NCBI GenBank assembly: GCA_946408355.1
Contig: CAMJRX010000004.1
Coordinates: forward strand, 1-64,000
Length of the DNA stretch: 64,000 nt
Direction: 5' to 3'
From: an uncultured Selenomonadales bacterium
Lineage (GTDB): Bacteria > Bacillota > Negativicutes > Selenomonadales > Selenomonadaceae
Both the position numbers and the translations under genes were made by a program. Below are positions 24,738-34,120 of the stretch, piece by piece (the first letter of the stretch is position 1; every line of letters begins with the position of its first letter). The notes beneath the pieces are model-generated. The model was not told where the DNA came from. It did not search any database and was given only the letters and a program-made list of their open reading frames with translations.

Positions 24738-26132
24738 TCAATGGTGGCGAATGACTTCAAACCTCCACAGCATAACTTTTTCTTCGGGACGAATACCCGC
24801 CTTGCGTTTGGCGATTGCAATTTGTTCCTCGACAGTGTCGACGCCTTCCAAGTCAGGCAACAACAATCCTCTGCGTGCGCCGTTCTCGACAATCACGCCG
24901 TATCTTTTAACGTCCAAATCTTTAATGTCGAAAATACGTTCCGCCTCGCCCAAAACGTCGACGCTGTATTCAATATCGTCAATTTCGTCAAGCTTTACGG
25001 GCTCAAAGCGCGGATCTTTAGAGCAAGCCGAAATTGCATTCTGCAGAATTTCTTCGGCAAGCGTATTTTGCGTCGCCATAATCGTGCCAATACACCCGCG
25101 CAGATTTCCGTCCTTGTGCAAACTTACAAAGGCTCCTGCGCGGCGATTAGTCAATTCGGCGGGCAAGTTGTCGGGTAATTTTGCGGGCTTGTGCGTCTTA
25201 ACAAAAGTTTCAAGACTATAACGCGCTAATTTAACAAAGTCGTCCTCTTTAGCCTTGCGCTGTTCTAATTCGTGTTTTTTAAAGTGCACCAACTGATAAG
25301 CGAAATTTCTTGAGGAGTCCTCGCCACCGACGTTGAAATAAACAATTCCATAACCAACGCCAAATGTACCCTCATAAGATAATTTTTCTGCGCGGACGGC
25401 TTTTTTGTCGAGTGCGCCCGCCATTATCCAGAACGAACGCAAACCGCATTCCGCCGCCCGATTGCAAATTTTATTGTCCATAGTCAGCAACTTCAAGAAA
25501 TCTGCACTACCCAAATTTTCCATGATTTGCGAATCAAATTGAGGTCCCTCTTCCACAAAGCCATAAGGACCATCTGATTTTAATTTATGCGACAAATCGC
25601 CGCTCGCTATGAAAAATGTTTTACGTCCGAGTTCGTCAGACGCTTGAGAAATTATTCGCCCGAACTTGTAATGAATTGCCGCCGACATGCCCGACAAACC
25701 GATTCGCAAAAATTTTACGCGGTTGAAGTCAAGCCCTGCCTCTTGCAAAAATCTCAACGGAATCATTGTGCCGTGATCCAGCGCGGGATTTCTTTCACCG
25801 ATAGAACCTGCAGGAACGCCTGCCGCCATTGAGTCGGTTGAAAGTTTTCTTGCGAAGTCTACGTCGTAATTTATCGCCAATGCTACTTGCGGGGCGCGGA
25901 ATTGTCCCATGTTGCCCGCCGCCGCGTCGCCCGGCGAAATGTGGAAATAATCCGCGTACATGATTGAATGCGGGCTGGTGATGATTATCGTTTCGGGATT
26001 GAGTTCGACGATTCGCCGCGAAATTTCTTTGTAAGCGGCTATTGTCGCCGAAATTTTTTGTTCTTCACCGCGTCCGACTTCCGGTAAAATTATCGGCGGG
26101 TGCGGTACTGCCACTGCGCCAAGTATGCTCAT
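24738..26132 (-). CDS. MEMO-like / AMMECR1 fusion protein
   Basis: A 464-residue two-domain protein. The first 270 residues resemble the class III extradiol dioxygenase-like MEMO family (GAVAVPHPPIILPEVG, ITSPHS, NPALDHGTMIPLRF). The rest is an AMMECR1 domain (LRGCIGTI and RFEPVKLDEIDDIEYSVDVLG). The two domains are commonly fused in bacteria and belong to the so-called AmmeMemoRadiSam set. The radical SAM partner of that set is not in this window. The biochemical role is not established; the dioxygenase-like site retains His residues. Confidence 0.87.
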   Translation of the reverse strand: MSILGAVAVPHPPIILPEVGRGEEQKISATIAAYKEISRRIVELNPETIIITSPHSIMYADYFHISPGDAAAGNMGQFRAPQVALAINYDVDFARKLSTDSMAAGVPAGSIGERNPALDHGTMIPLRFLQEAGLDFNRVKFLRIGLSGMSAAIHYKFGRIISQASDELGRKTFFIASGDLSHKLKSDGPYGFVEEGPQFDSQIMENLGSADFLKLLTMDNKICNRAAECGLRSFWIMAGALDKKAVRAEKLSYEGTFGVGYGIVYFNVGGEDSSRNFAYQLVHFKKHELEQRKAKEDDFVKLARYSLETFVKTHKPAKLPDNLPAELTNRRAGAFVSLHKDGNLRGCIGTIMATQNTLAEEILQNAISACSKDPRFEPVKLDEIDDIEYSVDVLGEAERIFDIKDLDVKRYGVIVENGARRGLLLPDLEGVDTVEEQIAIAKRKAGIRPEEKVMLWRFEVIRHH

Positions 26133-26177
26133 GATTAATCCTCCTCAAACTTTTTTCACAGGTATTATACCATAAAA

Positions 26178-26216
26178 AAATAACCCGCCGCGATTTTGTG
26201 ACGGATTATTTTTTTA
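26178..26216 (-). terminator. Terminator after PHP gene
   Basis: On the minus strand AATAATCCGTC, a loop, and GGCGGGTTATT followed by a T-run; the arms pair imperfectly. Placed directly after the PHP-domain stop. Confidence 0.65.
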
Positions 26217-26226
26217 CATACGCTAT

Positions 26227-27051
26227 TTAATTCTGTGATTCGGTGAAAAATTTTTTTGCAAGGTCATCGCTTATCGTGAATTCGCCGAGCTTGTTTACAA
26301 ATCTGGACGACGTCCCGTGAAAATCACTTCCGCCAGTTATCAGCAGATTATATTTCTTTGCTAGGAAATAATAATGCTGGGTTTCGTCGGGCTTGTGACA
26401 GGGGTAATAAACTTCTAAGCCGTCCAATTTTTTGCAAAGCTCCTCGACTAAGTTATCATCGCCGATAAGTTTTGGGTGTGCTAACGTAGCTACGCCGCCC
26501 GCCTGATGAATCACGTCAATAATTTCGTCAACTTCAGGCAAATAGCGCGGCACATAAGCGGGTTTTCCCTTGCCTAACATTTTTTCAAATGCATCGCGAA
26601 CAGTTTTAAAAGCGCCGATTTTTACCAGCGTTCGGGCAATATGCGCTCGCCCGATTGAATGACTTGTGCCCGCGATTTTTAAAACGTCTGTCTCTCGAAT
26701 ATCGTAATTTTGATTATGCAGGGTATTGATAATTTCGCTAAATCTCTCCCAACGCGATTCAATGATTTTGTCAATGAGTTCCGAGAGGGCTTCGTTATAA
26801 ATATCAATGTTATAGCCGACAATGTGAATATCTTTTTCGGGGTGATTCGCACTAAGCTCCACTCCAGGAATTATATTGACGCCCCGCCCCGGATAAAGCC
26901 CATTTTCATAAAGGTGGCGAACGCCGTCAACGGTGTCATGATCGGTAATAGCTAGATAATGGAGACCGATTTTTTTCGCCGCCGTCACGAGCTCTTCGGG
27001 CGAATATGAACCGTCCGAAAAATTCGTGTGAGTGTGCAAATCGCCGGCCAT
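26227..27051 (-). CDS. PHP-domain phosphoesterase (TrpH/RNase AM-like)
   Basis: A 274-residue protein of the PHP family. DLHTHTNFSDGSYSPEE gives the first metal-binding motif, ITDHDTVDG the second, GVELS the third, and GGSDFHG the last; all metal ligands appear present. Relatives hydrolyse 3',5'-bisphosphorylated nucleosides or process RNA 5' ends. GGAGGG lies before the ATG. It follows spoVS by 75 bases on the same strand. Confidence 0.88.
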   Translation of the reverse strand: MAGDLHTHTNFSDGSYSPEELVTAAKKIGLHYLAITDHDTVDGVRHLYENGLYPGRGVNIIPGVELSANHPEKDIHIVGYNIDIYNEALSELIDKIIESRWERFSEIINTLHNQNYDIRETDVLKIAGTSHSIGRAHIARTLVKIGAFKTVRDAFEKMLGKGKPAYVPRYLPEVDEIIDVIHQAGGVATLAHPKLIGDDNLVEELCKKLDGLEVYYPCHKPDETQHYYFLAKKYNLLITGGSDFHGTSSRFVNKLGEFTISDDLAKKFFTESQN

Positions 27052-27125
27052 TGAACTTTCCCTCCGTTAATAAATGTCTACCTTTGCGGCTTCAGAATTT
27101 TTTACTGCTTTGGCGAGATGAGGAA

Positions 27126-27386
27126 TTAACGCGGTTCGACTATGAGCTTAATAGCGGTACGCTCGCTCCCGTCAATTTCAATGTCCGTAAAAGCAGGAAT
27201 GCAGATGAGATCTACGCCGTGCGGTGCCACGAAGCCGCGTGCAATGGCAACCGCTTTAACCGCTTGGTTCAGCGCTCCGGCACCTATCGCCTGCATCTCG
27301 GCACTTCCGGTTTCGCGGATAACTCCCGCGAGTGCGCCGGCGACGGAATTGGGGTTAGATTTGGCTGATACCTTTAGGATTTCCAT
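27126..27386 (-). CDS. spoVS: Stage V sporulation protein S homologue
   Basis: An 86-residue protein matching SpoVS over its full length: MEILKVSAKSNPNSVAGAL, then GAGALNQAVKAVAIARG and the C-terminal ERTAIKLIVEP. SpoVS is an Alba-fold nucleic-acid-binding protein. It occurs next to rny and ymdB in many Firmicutes, including ones that do not sporulate, so its presence does not prove spore formation here. GAGGAGG lies upstream. Confidence 0.95.
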   Translation of the reverse strand: MEILKVSAKSNPNSVAGALAGVIRETGSAEMQAIGAGALNQAVKAVAIARGFVAPHGVDLICIPAFTDIEIDGSERTAIKLIVEPR

Positions 27387-27554
27387 GATTGATCCTCCTC
27401 TCTTGTTGCATTTTTCTGTTGTAGTGATTTTCTACCTGCTGCGGCTCCTTCTGCGTCTAAATTGTCTACTCTGTTAATTCTTCAAACTTAAATTAAATCC
27501 TTCACTAGCCTCGCCGATTTTGTCATATATTTTATTGCGGCGGGTAATAAATAT

Positions 27555-28343
27555 TTAGATTTTACTTTTTTCCTTAATAAAAATGCGTTCAATCCTAGTA
27601 GGTTTATTCGTCTTGTTGTTAATATCAATCATCACGGCGCAATAAATCGCGGCTCCTTCGGCGACTTCAAATTTACTCGGACGCCCCGTCATGAATCTTT
27701 TTATCACAGGTTCAATCTCCATGCCTAAGATAGAATTATTCGCGCCGACCATACCTAAATCAGTTATATAAGCCGTGCCCTTAGGCAAAATTTTCGCGTC
27801 AGCCGTCTGAATGTGTGTATGCGTGCCGACAACCGCTGTAACTTGTCCGTCAAAGTAATGAGCAAAGGCGAGCTTTTCGCTTGTCGCTTCGGCGTGGAAG
27901 TCAACTAAGATAACGTCGCAATCCTTTTTTATAAACTTTAGAATTTTTTCGCCAAGCCGGAACGGACAATCAATCGGCGGCATATATGTTCTGCCGGAAA
28001 GATTAATCACGCCAACTTTCTTTTTGCCAACGGGATAAATGCAAAAGCCTCTGCCAGGCGTATCTTCTGGATAATTGGCGGGGCGAAGTAAAAAGGGTTC
28101 CGTGTCGATAATCTCCATGACTTTCGGATTGTCCCAAATGTGATTGCCCGTAGTTACGACGTCCGCGCCGCCTCTAATCAACTCGTTAAAAATGTTCGGC
28201 GTTAAGCCTTTACCGTGCGCCGCATTCTCGCCGTTGACGACAACCATATCAATATTTTTAGTCAGCTTAAGTTCGGGCGTCTGCTCCATAAAAAAATATC
28301 TGCCGGTTTGCCCGACAACATCACCGACCATTAAAATTCTCAA
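27555..28343 (-). CDS. ymdB: YmdB-type 2',3'-cyclic-nucleotide phosphodiesterase / metallophosphoesterase
   Basis: A 262-residue metallophosphoesterase. MVGDVVGQTGR, VVNGENAAHGKGLT, TTGNHIWDN and VGTHTHIQTAD are the metal-binding motifs of the YmdB family, with Asp, Glu, Asn and three His in place. In Bacillus YmdB hydrolyses 2',3'-cyclic nucleotides and affects biofilm and motility. The start is a TTG with GGAGAGGAG upstream. It lies in the usual rny, ymdB, spoVS series, but with one small gene between rny and ymdB. Confidence 0.93.
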   Translation of the reverse strand: MRILMVGDVVGQTGRYFFMEQTPELKLTKNIDMVVVNGENAAHGKGLTPNIFNELIRGGADVVTTGNHIWDNPKVMEIIDTEPFLLRPANYPEDTPGRGFCIYPVGKKKVGVINLSGRTYMPPIDCPFRLGEKILKFIKKDCDVILVDFHAEATSEKLAFAHYFDGQVTAVVGTHTHIQTADAKILPKGTAYITDLGMVGANNSILGMEIEPVIKRFMTGRPSKFEVAEGAAIYCAVMIDINNKTNKPTRIERIFIKEKSKI

Positions 28344-28358
28344 AAAAAATCTCCTCTC

Positions 28359-28886
28359 CTATCGAGCGTAGACGACAACGCGCTCATGTTCACGCACGCC
28401 GACTAATCGCCCTTCGACGCGCAGTTGCCTCATATTATTCAAACACTGTTCTAAATAATTTTCCTGCGCTATCAAATATTCTTCGTCGGGGAAATAATTG
28501 TTGTCGTACTCCTCAATCAGTTTGTCGCCGAAATAATTTGTTGTTAGCTCCGTCAGAAGTGACAGCTCTCGGCAAGTCAACGTTGCCACATCGCGTCGCA
28601 CATTTAGAAAGCACGTGCCGTAAACCCCTTCGGCATTGAGTTCAATTTTGGCACCGCCTAACCCTTCTAGTTGGTGGAAAGTCTCCAACGACTCCGCAAC
28701 ATAAGCTAAAAAGTTTTCAATCTCATTTTGCGAAAATTTTATGTCCAATGCAAAGGAGAATTCAAGCATTTCGCCTTTCGACTCGTAAGTCACTGATTGA
28801 ACTGCAGGAAACACCACGAGAATCGACGCCAAAAGCCGACTGGCGTCGGGATTGGGTTTCTTCGTCTTCTTCAGAAAATCAAACAT
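28359..28886 (-). CDS. Unrecognised cytosolic protein between rny and ymdB
   Basis: A 175-residue acidic protein that I cannot assign. It begins MFDFLKKTKKPNPD, has no signal peptide or membrane segment and looks like a mixed alpha/beta domain. GGAGGTTGGAGCG precedes the ATG. It lies 15 bases from ymdB and about 70 from rny on the same strand, so it probably shares their transcript and may belong to RNA metabolism by association only. Confidence 0.65.
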   Translation of the reverse strand: MFDFLKKTKKPNPDASRLLASILVVFPAVQSVTYESKGEMLEFSFALDIKFSQNEIENFLAYVAESLETFHQLEGLGGAKIELNAEGVYGTCFLNVRRDVATLTCRELSLLTELTTNYFGDKLIEEYDNNYFPDEEYLIAQENYLEQCLNNMRQLRVEGRLVGVREHERVVVYAR

Positions 28887-28958
28887 CGCTCCAACCTCCT
28901 TTGTAAGGCAAAGGGAATAGGGATAAGAAAAGCCGCTCCCTATTCCCTAAGTAAATTT

Positions 28959-30530
28959 TTATTTCGCGTAATCAACAACTCTAACTTCGCGGATTATTGT
29001 CGCCCGAACTTGTCCGGGATAATCTAAATCTTTCTCAATCTTTTTAACTATGTCATGAGCAAGAGTAACTGCCGCCGCGTCGTCAATCTTATCCGGCTTA
29101 ACCATAACACGAATCTCGCGCCCCGCTTGAATTGCAAAGCAACGTTCGACGCCCTCGAATGATTCGGCAATTTCTTCAAGCATTTTCAGCCGCTTAAGGT
29201 ACATTTCCAAACTTTCGCGACGTGCTCCAGGTCTTGCCGCTGAAACTGCGTCAGCCGCCGCAACTAAGACTGCCTCGACAGAAGTCGCCTCAATGTCGCC
29301 GTGATGTGAGGCTATAGCGTTTATGACGAATTTATTTTCGCGATAACGTTTAGCCAAATCTGCGCCCAACGTCACGTGCGGACCTTCAATTTCGTGGTCA
29401 ACTGCCTTGCCTATGTCATGAAGAAGTCCGGCGCGTTTAGCTAAATTCACGTCGACGCCGAGTTCACTAGCCATAATGCCCGCTAACATTGCCACTTCGA
29501 TTGAATGATCCAGAACGTTTTGTCCGTAGCTCGTGCGATATTTGAGCCGACCCAAAAGTTTAATAAGTTCAGGGTGAATTCCATGTACGCCAACTTTAAA
29601 TGTTGCTTGTTCGCCGGCCTCTTTCATGCGGTTATCGACTTCGCGCTGGGCTTTCTCGACCATTTCTTCAATCCGCGCAGGGTGAATTCTTCCGTCTGCA
29701 ATTAATCTTTCAAGTGCGACGCGGGCAATTTCCCTTTTTATTGGGTCAAAGCCCGACAAGATAACTGCCTCTGGCGTATCGTCAATGATTAAGTCAATGC
29801 CCGTTGCCGTCTCCAGCGCACGAATATTCCTGCCTTCGCGCCCGATAATACGACCTTTCATATCATCGCTTGGGAGTGCCACGACTGATACTGTTGTTTC
29901 GGCTACGTGATCTGCCGCACAGCGTTGAATTGCCGTACTTAAAATATCCCGCGCTCGTTTATCCGCCTCGTCTTTAAGTTGCGTTTCATACTCTTTAATT
30001 TTAAGTGCCTTGTCGTGTTTTAAACTTTCCTCAACCTCACTCATTAAAAGATTTCGTGCCTCATCACGGCTAAGTTCGGCAATGCGCTCAAGTTCGGCGT
30101 CCTCCTTTTCCTGCATTGCGTCGAGTTGTGCTTGCGATTCATTAAGCCGCGCTTCTTTTTTACTCAAAAGAAGTTCTTTTTTCTCCAGCGAATCCAATTT
30201 TTTATCCAGGTTCTCTTCCTTCTGTACGACGCGCCTTTCTTGCCGAGAGATTTCGTTGCGTCGCTCTTTGGTGTCGCGGTCGAGTTCCTGTCGCATTCTA
30301 TGAATTTCTTCCTTAGCTTCAAGAATGGCTTCTTTTTTTTCTGCGTTGCTTTTTTCTCGTGCCTCTTCGACGATGCGCCGCGCTTCATCTTCTGCCGAGC
30401 CGATTTGCGCTTCTGCAGATTTTTTTCGCGCCGCATAGCCGCCAAATACACCGAGAATTATTGCGACGATGACTGCTGCGATTGTAATAGCGATAACACT
30501 CACCTCCCAAAACTTTTTCTTGAATACCAA
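28959..30530 (-). CDS. rny: Ribonuclease Y
   Basis: A 523-residue RNase Y. It has an N-terminal membrane helix ([20 protein letters not shown]), a long coiled coil rich in Glu, Lys and Arg (about residues 35-190), a KH domain ([15 protein letters not shown], about residue 227) and an HD domain ([12 protein letters not shown], about residue 370). It starts mRNA decay at the membrane. The start is unclear: the listed TTG has no ribosome site, while a strong GGGAGGTGA lies 27 bases into the frame with no ATG, GTG or TTG at a suitable distance behind it. Confidence 0.94.
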   Translation of the reverse strand: MVFKKKFWEVSVIAITIAAVIVAIILGVFGGYAARKKSAEAQIGSAEDEARRIVEEAREKSNAEKKEAILEAKEEIHRMRQELDRDTKERRNEISRQERRVVQKEENLDKKLDSLEKKELLLSKKEARLNESQAQLDAMQEKEDAELERIAELSRDEARNLLMSEVEESLKHDKALKIKEYETQLKDEADKRARDILSTAIQRCAADHVAETTVSVVALPSDDMKGRIIGREGRNIRALETATGIDLIIDDTPEAVILSGFDPIKREIARVALERLIADGRIHPARIEEMVEKAQREVDNRMKEAGEQATFKVGVHGIHPELIKLLGRLKYRTSYGQNVLDHSIEVAMLAGIMASELGVDVNLAKRAGLLHDIGKAVDHEIEGPHVTLGADLAKRYRENKFVINAIASHHGDIEATSVEAVLVAAADAVSAARPGARRESLEMYLKRLKMLEEIAESFEGVERCFAIQAGREIRVMVKPDKIDDAAAVTLAHDIVKKIEKDLDYPGQVRATIIREVRVVDYAK

Positions 30531-30573
30531 GATATTTTATAGATTGTCAGGGGATATGTCAAATGCTTTAATA

Positions 30574-30604
30574 TAAAAAAAAAGCCGCTCTTATTCAGAG
30601 TAGC
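30574..30604 (-). terminator. Terminator after LPP20-like gene
   Basis: On the minus strand AGCTACTCTGAATAAGAGCGGCT followed by nine T. It lies about 45 bases past the stop of the secreted protein gene. Confidence 0.75.
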
Positions 30605-30647
30605 TAAGGGCTAAATCAGTTATATAATTGACGTCGAAAATAAATTC

Positions 30648-31508
30648 TTAGTAAAGGAAGACGACCGCGATATTTTCGAGGAAGTGCGAAGAATTATTTT
30701 CGTAAAGAACCATTTCCGCATTTTCCATAGAGAGAACGGGCGTTGCGTTTAAGTCATCAAGGCGAATTGCCTGGACGATAAGCGGATTGGAACCTGCGCG
30801 GGAGGCTTGGCTCATACTTTGCGCATAAGTTGCCATACCCTCGCGAATAATTCTGTCGTAGTCAAGATTTTTATGTCCGTAAATTTTATTGCCTCTGTCG
30901 TTTTTAATAACGGGGCTCATGACAGGGTTAATCGTCCCTAAACCTCTGCAGTCGACAACAAGACCGGTGTAATGACCGCTAGAATGTATTTTCGGCGGCT
31001 GGTAATCGGGAATGGGCGGAGGAGTGTAATCAACAGGCGGACGATAATCGGGCGCAACTGTGGGGAACGGCTCAATTTTGGTCGGACGCTCAATAACAGT
31101 TTCAGCAAGCCCGCCTATACCGCCGAAAAGCGGAAGTTCCATAGTTACAGAATAGCCGCCGCCAGAAAGTTCACCTTCGGAGACGATAACCGCGCCTTTA
31201 ATAACTGCGCTGATTCTAGTTTTGACAACGTCGGAAGTCAAAATCATTTGCTCAACAGTTGTTTCAGAGTCGACTTGCACGCCGTTGACAACTTCAGCCA
31301 ACTGACGATAAGCATCAACCACAGCTGCACGACGCGCCATCATTGCCGAATGAGCTTGACTTACTGCATGTGGCGGAGCAACGCCCATACCTGTTACTTG
31401 AATTACGTTCGTGTTCCAGTTGGGCGCGGCGTCGACTTGTGAGCTGATTGACAAGATTATTGCCGCCAGCAATACGCCGAGCAATTTAAATTTCCTTAGC
31501 ATACCCAA
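30648..31508 (-). CDS. Secreted LPP20-like protein
   Basis: A 286-residue exported protein with a signal peptide ending near VDAAP (about residue 28). The segment VTGMGVAPP...QAHSAMMARRAAVVDAYRQLAE resembles the LPP20/FlgP-like domain of envelope proteins. A proline-rich linker (about residues 145-175, PPVDYTPPPIPDYQPP) joins it to a second half containing YTGLVVDCRGLG. The lipobox cysteine of true LPP20 is absent, so it should be periplasmic or outer-membrane associated without a lipid. Function unknown; related proteins occur with outer-membrane flagellar structures. Confidence 0.68.
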   Translation of the reverse strand: MGMLRKFKLLGVLLAAIILSISSQVDAAPNWNTNVIQVTGMGVAPPHAVSQAHSAMMARRAAVVDAYRQLAEVVNGVQVDSETTVEQMILTSDVVKTRISAVIKGAVIVSEGELSGGGYSVTMELPLFGGIGGLAETVIERPTKIEPFPTVAPDYRPPVDYTPPPIPDYQPPKIHSSGHYTGLVVDCRGLGTINPVMSPVIKNDRGNKIYGHKNLDYDRIIREGMATYAQSMSQASRAGSNPLIVQAIRLDDLNATPVLSMENAEMVLYENNSSHFLENIAVVFLY

Positions 31509-31593
31509 AACCTCCTAAAAAGTTTTCATGTTGATTTGAGTTTAGTTTAGTCAATAATTATTAAAATCCGCTTTGAATAGCACAAATTTTTAA

Positions 31594-32010
31594 TTAAGTC
31601 TCGTCTAAAATTCCCGTTACAAAAAAAGTTGCGCTAGACTTAGCATAAAGTTTACCGGCGGCGTCGACAATATTACATTCGCAAACCATAGTTTGATGTC
31701 CGTCGTGCAAAACTTTTGCGTCCGTCATGATTCGCGTACCAGTCATTATCGCGTGCATGAATTCAATCGTTAGAGAAATTGTTACCACGCGCTTGTTTAA
31801 CGCCAAACATTTCGCGCCCATTGCAGTATCTGCCATTGTCGTTAAAACTCCGCCGTGCGTCATGGAATAAAGATTTGCATGCCGTGAATCAGCGCACAAC
31901 TCCAAACGCGCTTCGCCGTCGGGTGTCGGCACCACCTCCACTTCCAAAAAATCTATAACTGTATTTGCGTGACAAAACTTTATAATTTGCTCTTGTGTAG
32001 GCTTGCTCAA
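31594..32010 (-). CDS. PaaI-family hotdog thioesterase
   Basis: A 138-residue hotdog protein. MTHGGVLTTMADTAMGAKCL is the signature helix with its preceding HGG, and VTISLTIEFMHAI follows on the next strand. The family hydrolyses acyl-CoA thioesters. TTG 32010 was chosen as start because AAAGGAG lies eight bases upstream; a longer frame reaches 32067 but lacks such a site and would narrow the promoter space shared with the divergent oxidoreductase gene. Confidence 0.85.
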   Translation of the reverse strand: MSKPTQEQIIKFCHANTVIDFLEVEVVPTPDGEARLELCADSRHANLYSMTHGGVLTTMADTAMGAKCLALNKRVVTISLTIEFMHAIMTGTRIMTDAKVLHDGHQTMVCECNIVDAAGKLYAKSSATFFVTGILDET

Positions 32011-32096
32011 TTCGTTCACTCCTTTGCAACGAAATTTTATCATAAGTGCAGGAAAAATCAAAGCCATCGAGTAAAAACATATAGGAGGGATTTTTT

Positions 32097-33065
32097 ATGA
32101 TTAATATCGCTGTTCTGGGCACTGGGAAAATTATTCCGGAGGCAATCGGTGCAATGCAAGCCTCTAAAAAATTTCGCGTCGTGAACATTTGGGCAAGACC
32201 ACACAGCCGCGATAAAGCCGCCGCGATCGCTAAACAATTCAACGTCGATAAATTTACAACTGACCTCGACGAAATCGCTAACGACCCCGCGATTGATTTT
32301 GTTTATGTTGGCTTAGTTAATTCCGTTCATTACGAGTACACAAAAAAATTTCTTGATGCTGGCAAAAATGTTATCGTCGAAAAACCTTTTACGACTTCTG
32401 CCGCGCAGGCAAAAGACTTAATCGACCTCGCCTTGAGCAAAAAGCTTTATCTGTTCGAGGCGGTTACAACTTTGCACATGCCGAATTTTTATGCGATTCG
32501 CGACGCGCTTCCTAAAATTGGCAACGTTAAACTTGTGCTTTGCAATTTCTCGCAATACTCCAGTCGCTACGACGCCTATAAACGCGGTGAAGTTGCGCCC
32601 GCCTTTGACCCTAAACTTTTTGGCGGTGCGCTTATGGACGTTAACATTTACAATTTGAATTTTGTTGTCGCGCTGTTCGGCTTGCCTAAGAAAGTTTTTT
32701 ATCATGCAAATTTTGGTTGGAACGGTGTAGACACGAGCGGTATCGTTACACTTGAGTACGAAAATTTTTTAGCTCAATGCACTGGTGCAAAAGATTCGGG
32801 CAGTCCGTCCTTTTTGAGCATACAAGGCGACGCCGGTTATATTTTAGCTAACGGTACGCCGAATGAATTAAGAACTTTTGAACTAAAAATTCGTGGCGAG
32901 GAAATTAAAACGTTTTCGCTGAATAAATTTAACCACAGAATGACTCATGAGTTCGTTGAGTTCGGAGAGATTTTTGAACGCAAAGATTATTCTGCCGTCG
33001 AATGCGAATTAGAAACTTCTTTAAACGTAATGACCGTAGTCGACGCTAAAACTTTAGTAAAATAA
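32097..33065 (+). CDS. Gfo/Idh/MocA-family NAD(P)-dependent oxidoreductase
   Basis: A 322-residue oxidoreductase. INIAVLGTGKIIPEAIGAM is the Rossmann nucleotide-binding start, VIVEKPFTTSA contains the EKP motif, and the C-terminal half is the family's alpha/beta dimer domain. Members oxidise or reduce sugars, inositols and related compounds. The substrate is not evident. TAGGAGGG precedes the ATG. It stands alone on the plus strand and ends in a terminator shared with the facing sugar-catabolism operon. Confidence 0.87.
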   Translation: MINIAVLGTGKIIPEAIGAMQASKKFRVVNIWARPHSRDKAAAIAKQFNVDKFTTDLDEIANDPAIDFVYVGLVNSVHYEYTKKFLDAGKNVIVEKPFTTSAAQAKDLIDLALSKKLYLFEAVTTLHMPNFYAIRDALPKIGNVKLVLCNFSQYSSRYDAYKRGEVAPAFDPKLFGGALMDVNIYNLNFVVALFGLPKKVFYHANFGWNGVDTSGIVTLEYENFLAQCTGAKDSGSPSFLSIQGDAGYILANGTPNELRTFELKIRGEEIKTFSLNKFNHRMTHEFVEFGEIFERKDYSAVECELETSLNVMTVVDAKTLVK

Positions 33066-33070
33066 GCAAA

Positions 33071-33103
33071 AAAATCCCCGCCATTTGACGGGGATAAAAT
33101 TTA
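33071..33103. terminator. Bidirectional terminator between facing genes
   Basis: ATCCCCGCCATTTGACGGGGAT forms a stem read from both sides. On the minus strand it is followed by seven T, on the plus strand by an A/T-rich stretch. Confidence 0.82.
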
Positions 33104-33125
33104 TCCGAAAAATTAGAGGTAAGGC

Positions 33126-34094
33126 TTATTTGCTAATGGTTTGATTTAAGGCGTCAATCGAAGTTTGCAAGCCCGCTTCGACGCTCATAGTTAAATCTTC
33201 CATTTCAAGAGAGACATAGCCGTTGTAACCCATCATGCGGCACACCGAGAAGAATTCTTTCCACCATTGCAAGTCACGACCGCAACCAACTGCAACGTAA
33301 TTCCACGTTCTATCAACGGATTTATCGACGGGGAGATTTTCGAGTAAACCGTCAACGTCAGCTTTATAACGCTCAATGCGGGCGTCTTTGCCGTGTATGT
33401 AAAAAATCTTTTCACCCAGAGCACGAGCGGCGGCAATCGGCTCCGCACCCTGAATCATCAAATGCGACGGGTCGAGGTTCATGCCAATCATTTTGCCCAA
33501 ATCGGAGCCAACAACTTCGACGAGTTTGTTAAGGCTACGGACGTTGTAAACGAGTTGGCAGGGGAATTCTTCAATGGCGATTTTTTCAACGCCGTTGTCT
33601 TTGGCAAATTGCGCGTATTCTTTCCACCACTTAGCGGCGACTTCCCATTGATATTTAACCGCTTCAACCATATAGTTAACGCCGTCATATTCCGGCCAAG
33701 AAATTGTGGAGGTAATCCAGTTGGGAGTAACATCGCCAGCTTTAGCTTCGGGCAGACCGGACATCGTGACGATAGTTTTAACACCGAGCTTGCCGGCAAG
33801 TTCTGCCGTGTCGTGAATTGTTTGACTGTGAGCTTTGCCCATAGGATTATTGACGAGAGGATTGCCCGAACAATTCAGCGCGGAAATTGCAATGTCGCGC
33901 TTGTCGAGTTCGTCTTTGAACGCTTGCAATTTTGCGGGATTGTCGAGCAGGTCGCGAGCCGACGGAACATAATGACAACCGCCCCAGCCGCCGGTAGTGA
34001 TTTCGACTGCGCCAATGCCATAAGCTTTGACTTTGTCGAGCATTTCGCCGAACAGAATTTTACCGAATACGTCACTGCAGATTGAAAGTTTCAT
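33126..34094 (-). CDS. Sugar phosphate isomerase/epimerase family protein
   Basis: A 322-residue TIM-barrel protein of the xylose-isomerase-like (AP endonuclease 2) superfamily. GIGAVEITTGGWGGCHYVP, IAIEEFPCQLVYN (metal-binding Glu), MNLDPSHLMIQG and YIHGKDARIE (His and Asp) are the expected metal-site segments, and VSLEMED ends it. It should isomerise or epimerise a sugar or keto-sugar. It is the last gene of the minus-strand set regulator, oxidoreductase, MFS porter, isomerase, which looks like one catabolic pathway. Confidence 0.85.
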   Translation of the reverse strand: MKLSICSDVFGKILFGEMLDKVKAYGIGAVEITTGGWGGCHYVPSARDLLDNPAKLQAFKDELDKRDIAISALNCSGNPLVNNPMGKAHSQTIHDTAELAGKLGVKTIVTMSGLPEAKAGDVTPNWITSTISWPEYDGVNYMVEAVKYQWEVAAKWWKEYAQFAKDNGVEKIAIEEFPCQLVYNVRSLNKLVEVVGSDLGKMIGMNLDPSHLMIQGAEPIAAARALGEKIFYIHGKDARIERYKADVDGLLENLPVDKSVDRTWNYVAVGCGRDLQWWKEFFSVCRMMGYNGYVSLEMEDLTMSVEAGLQTSIDALNQTISK

Positions 34095-34120
34095 TTTAAA
34101 GCCCTCCTAAAAATTTTTAA

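Noticed and set aside
27126-27386. spoVS as proof of sporulation
   Set aside because: The gene is widespread in non-sporulating bacteria; no other sporulation gene is in the window.
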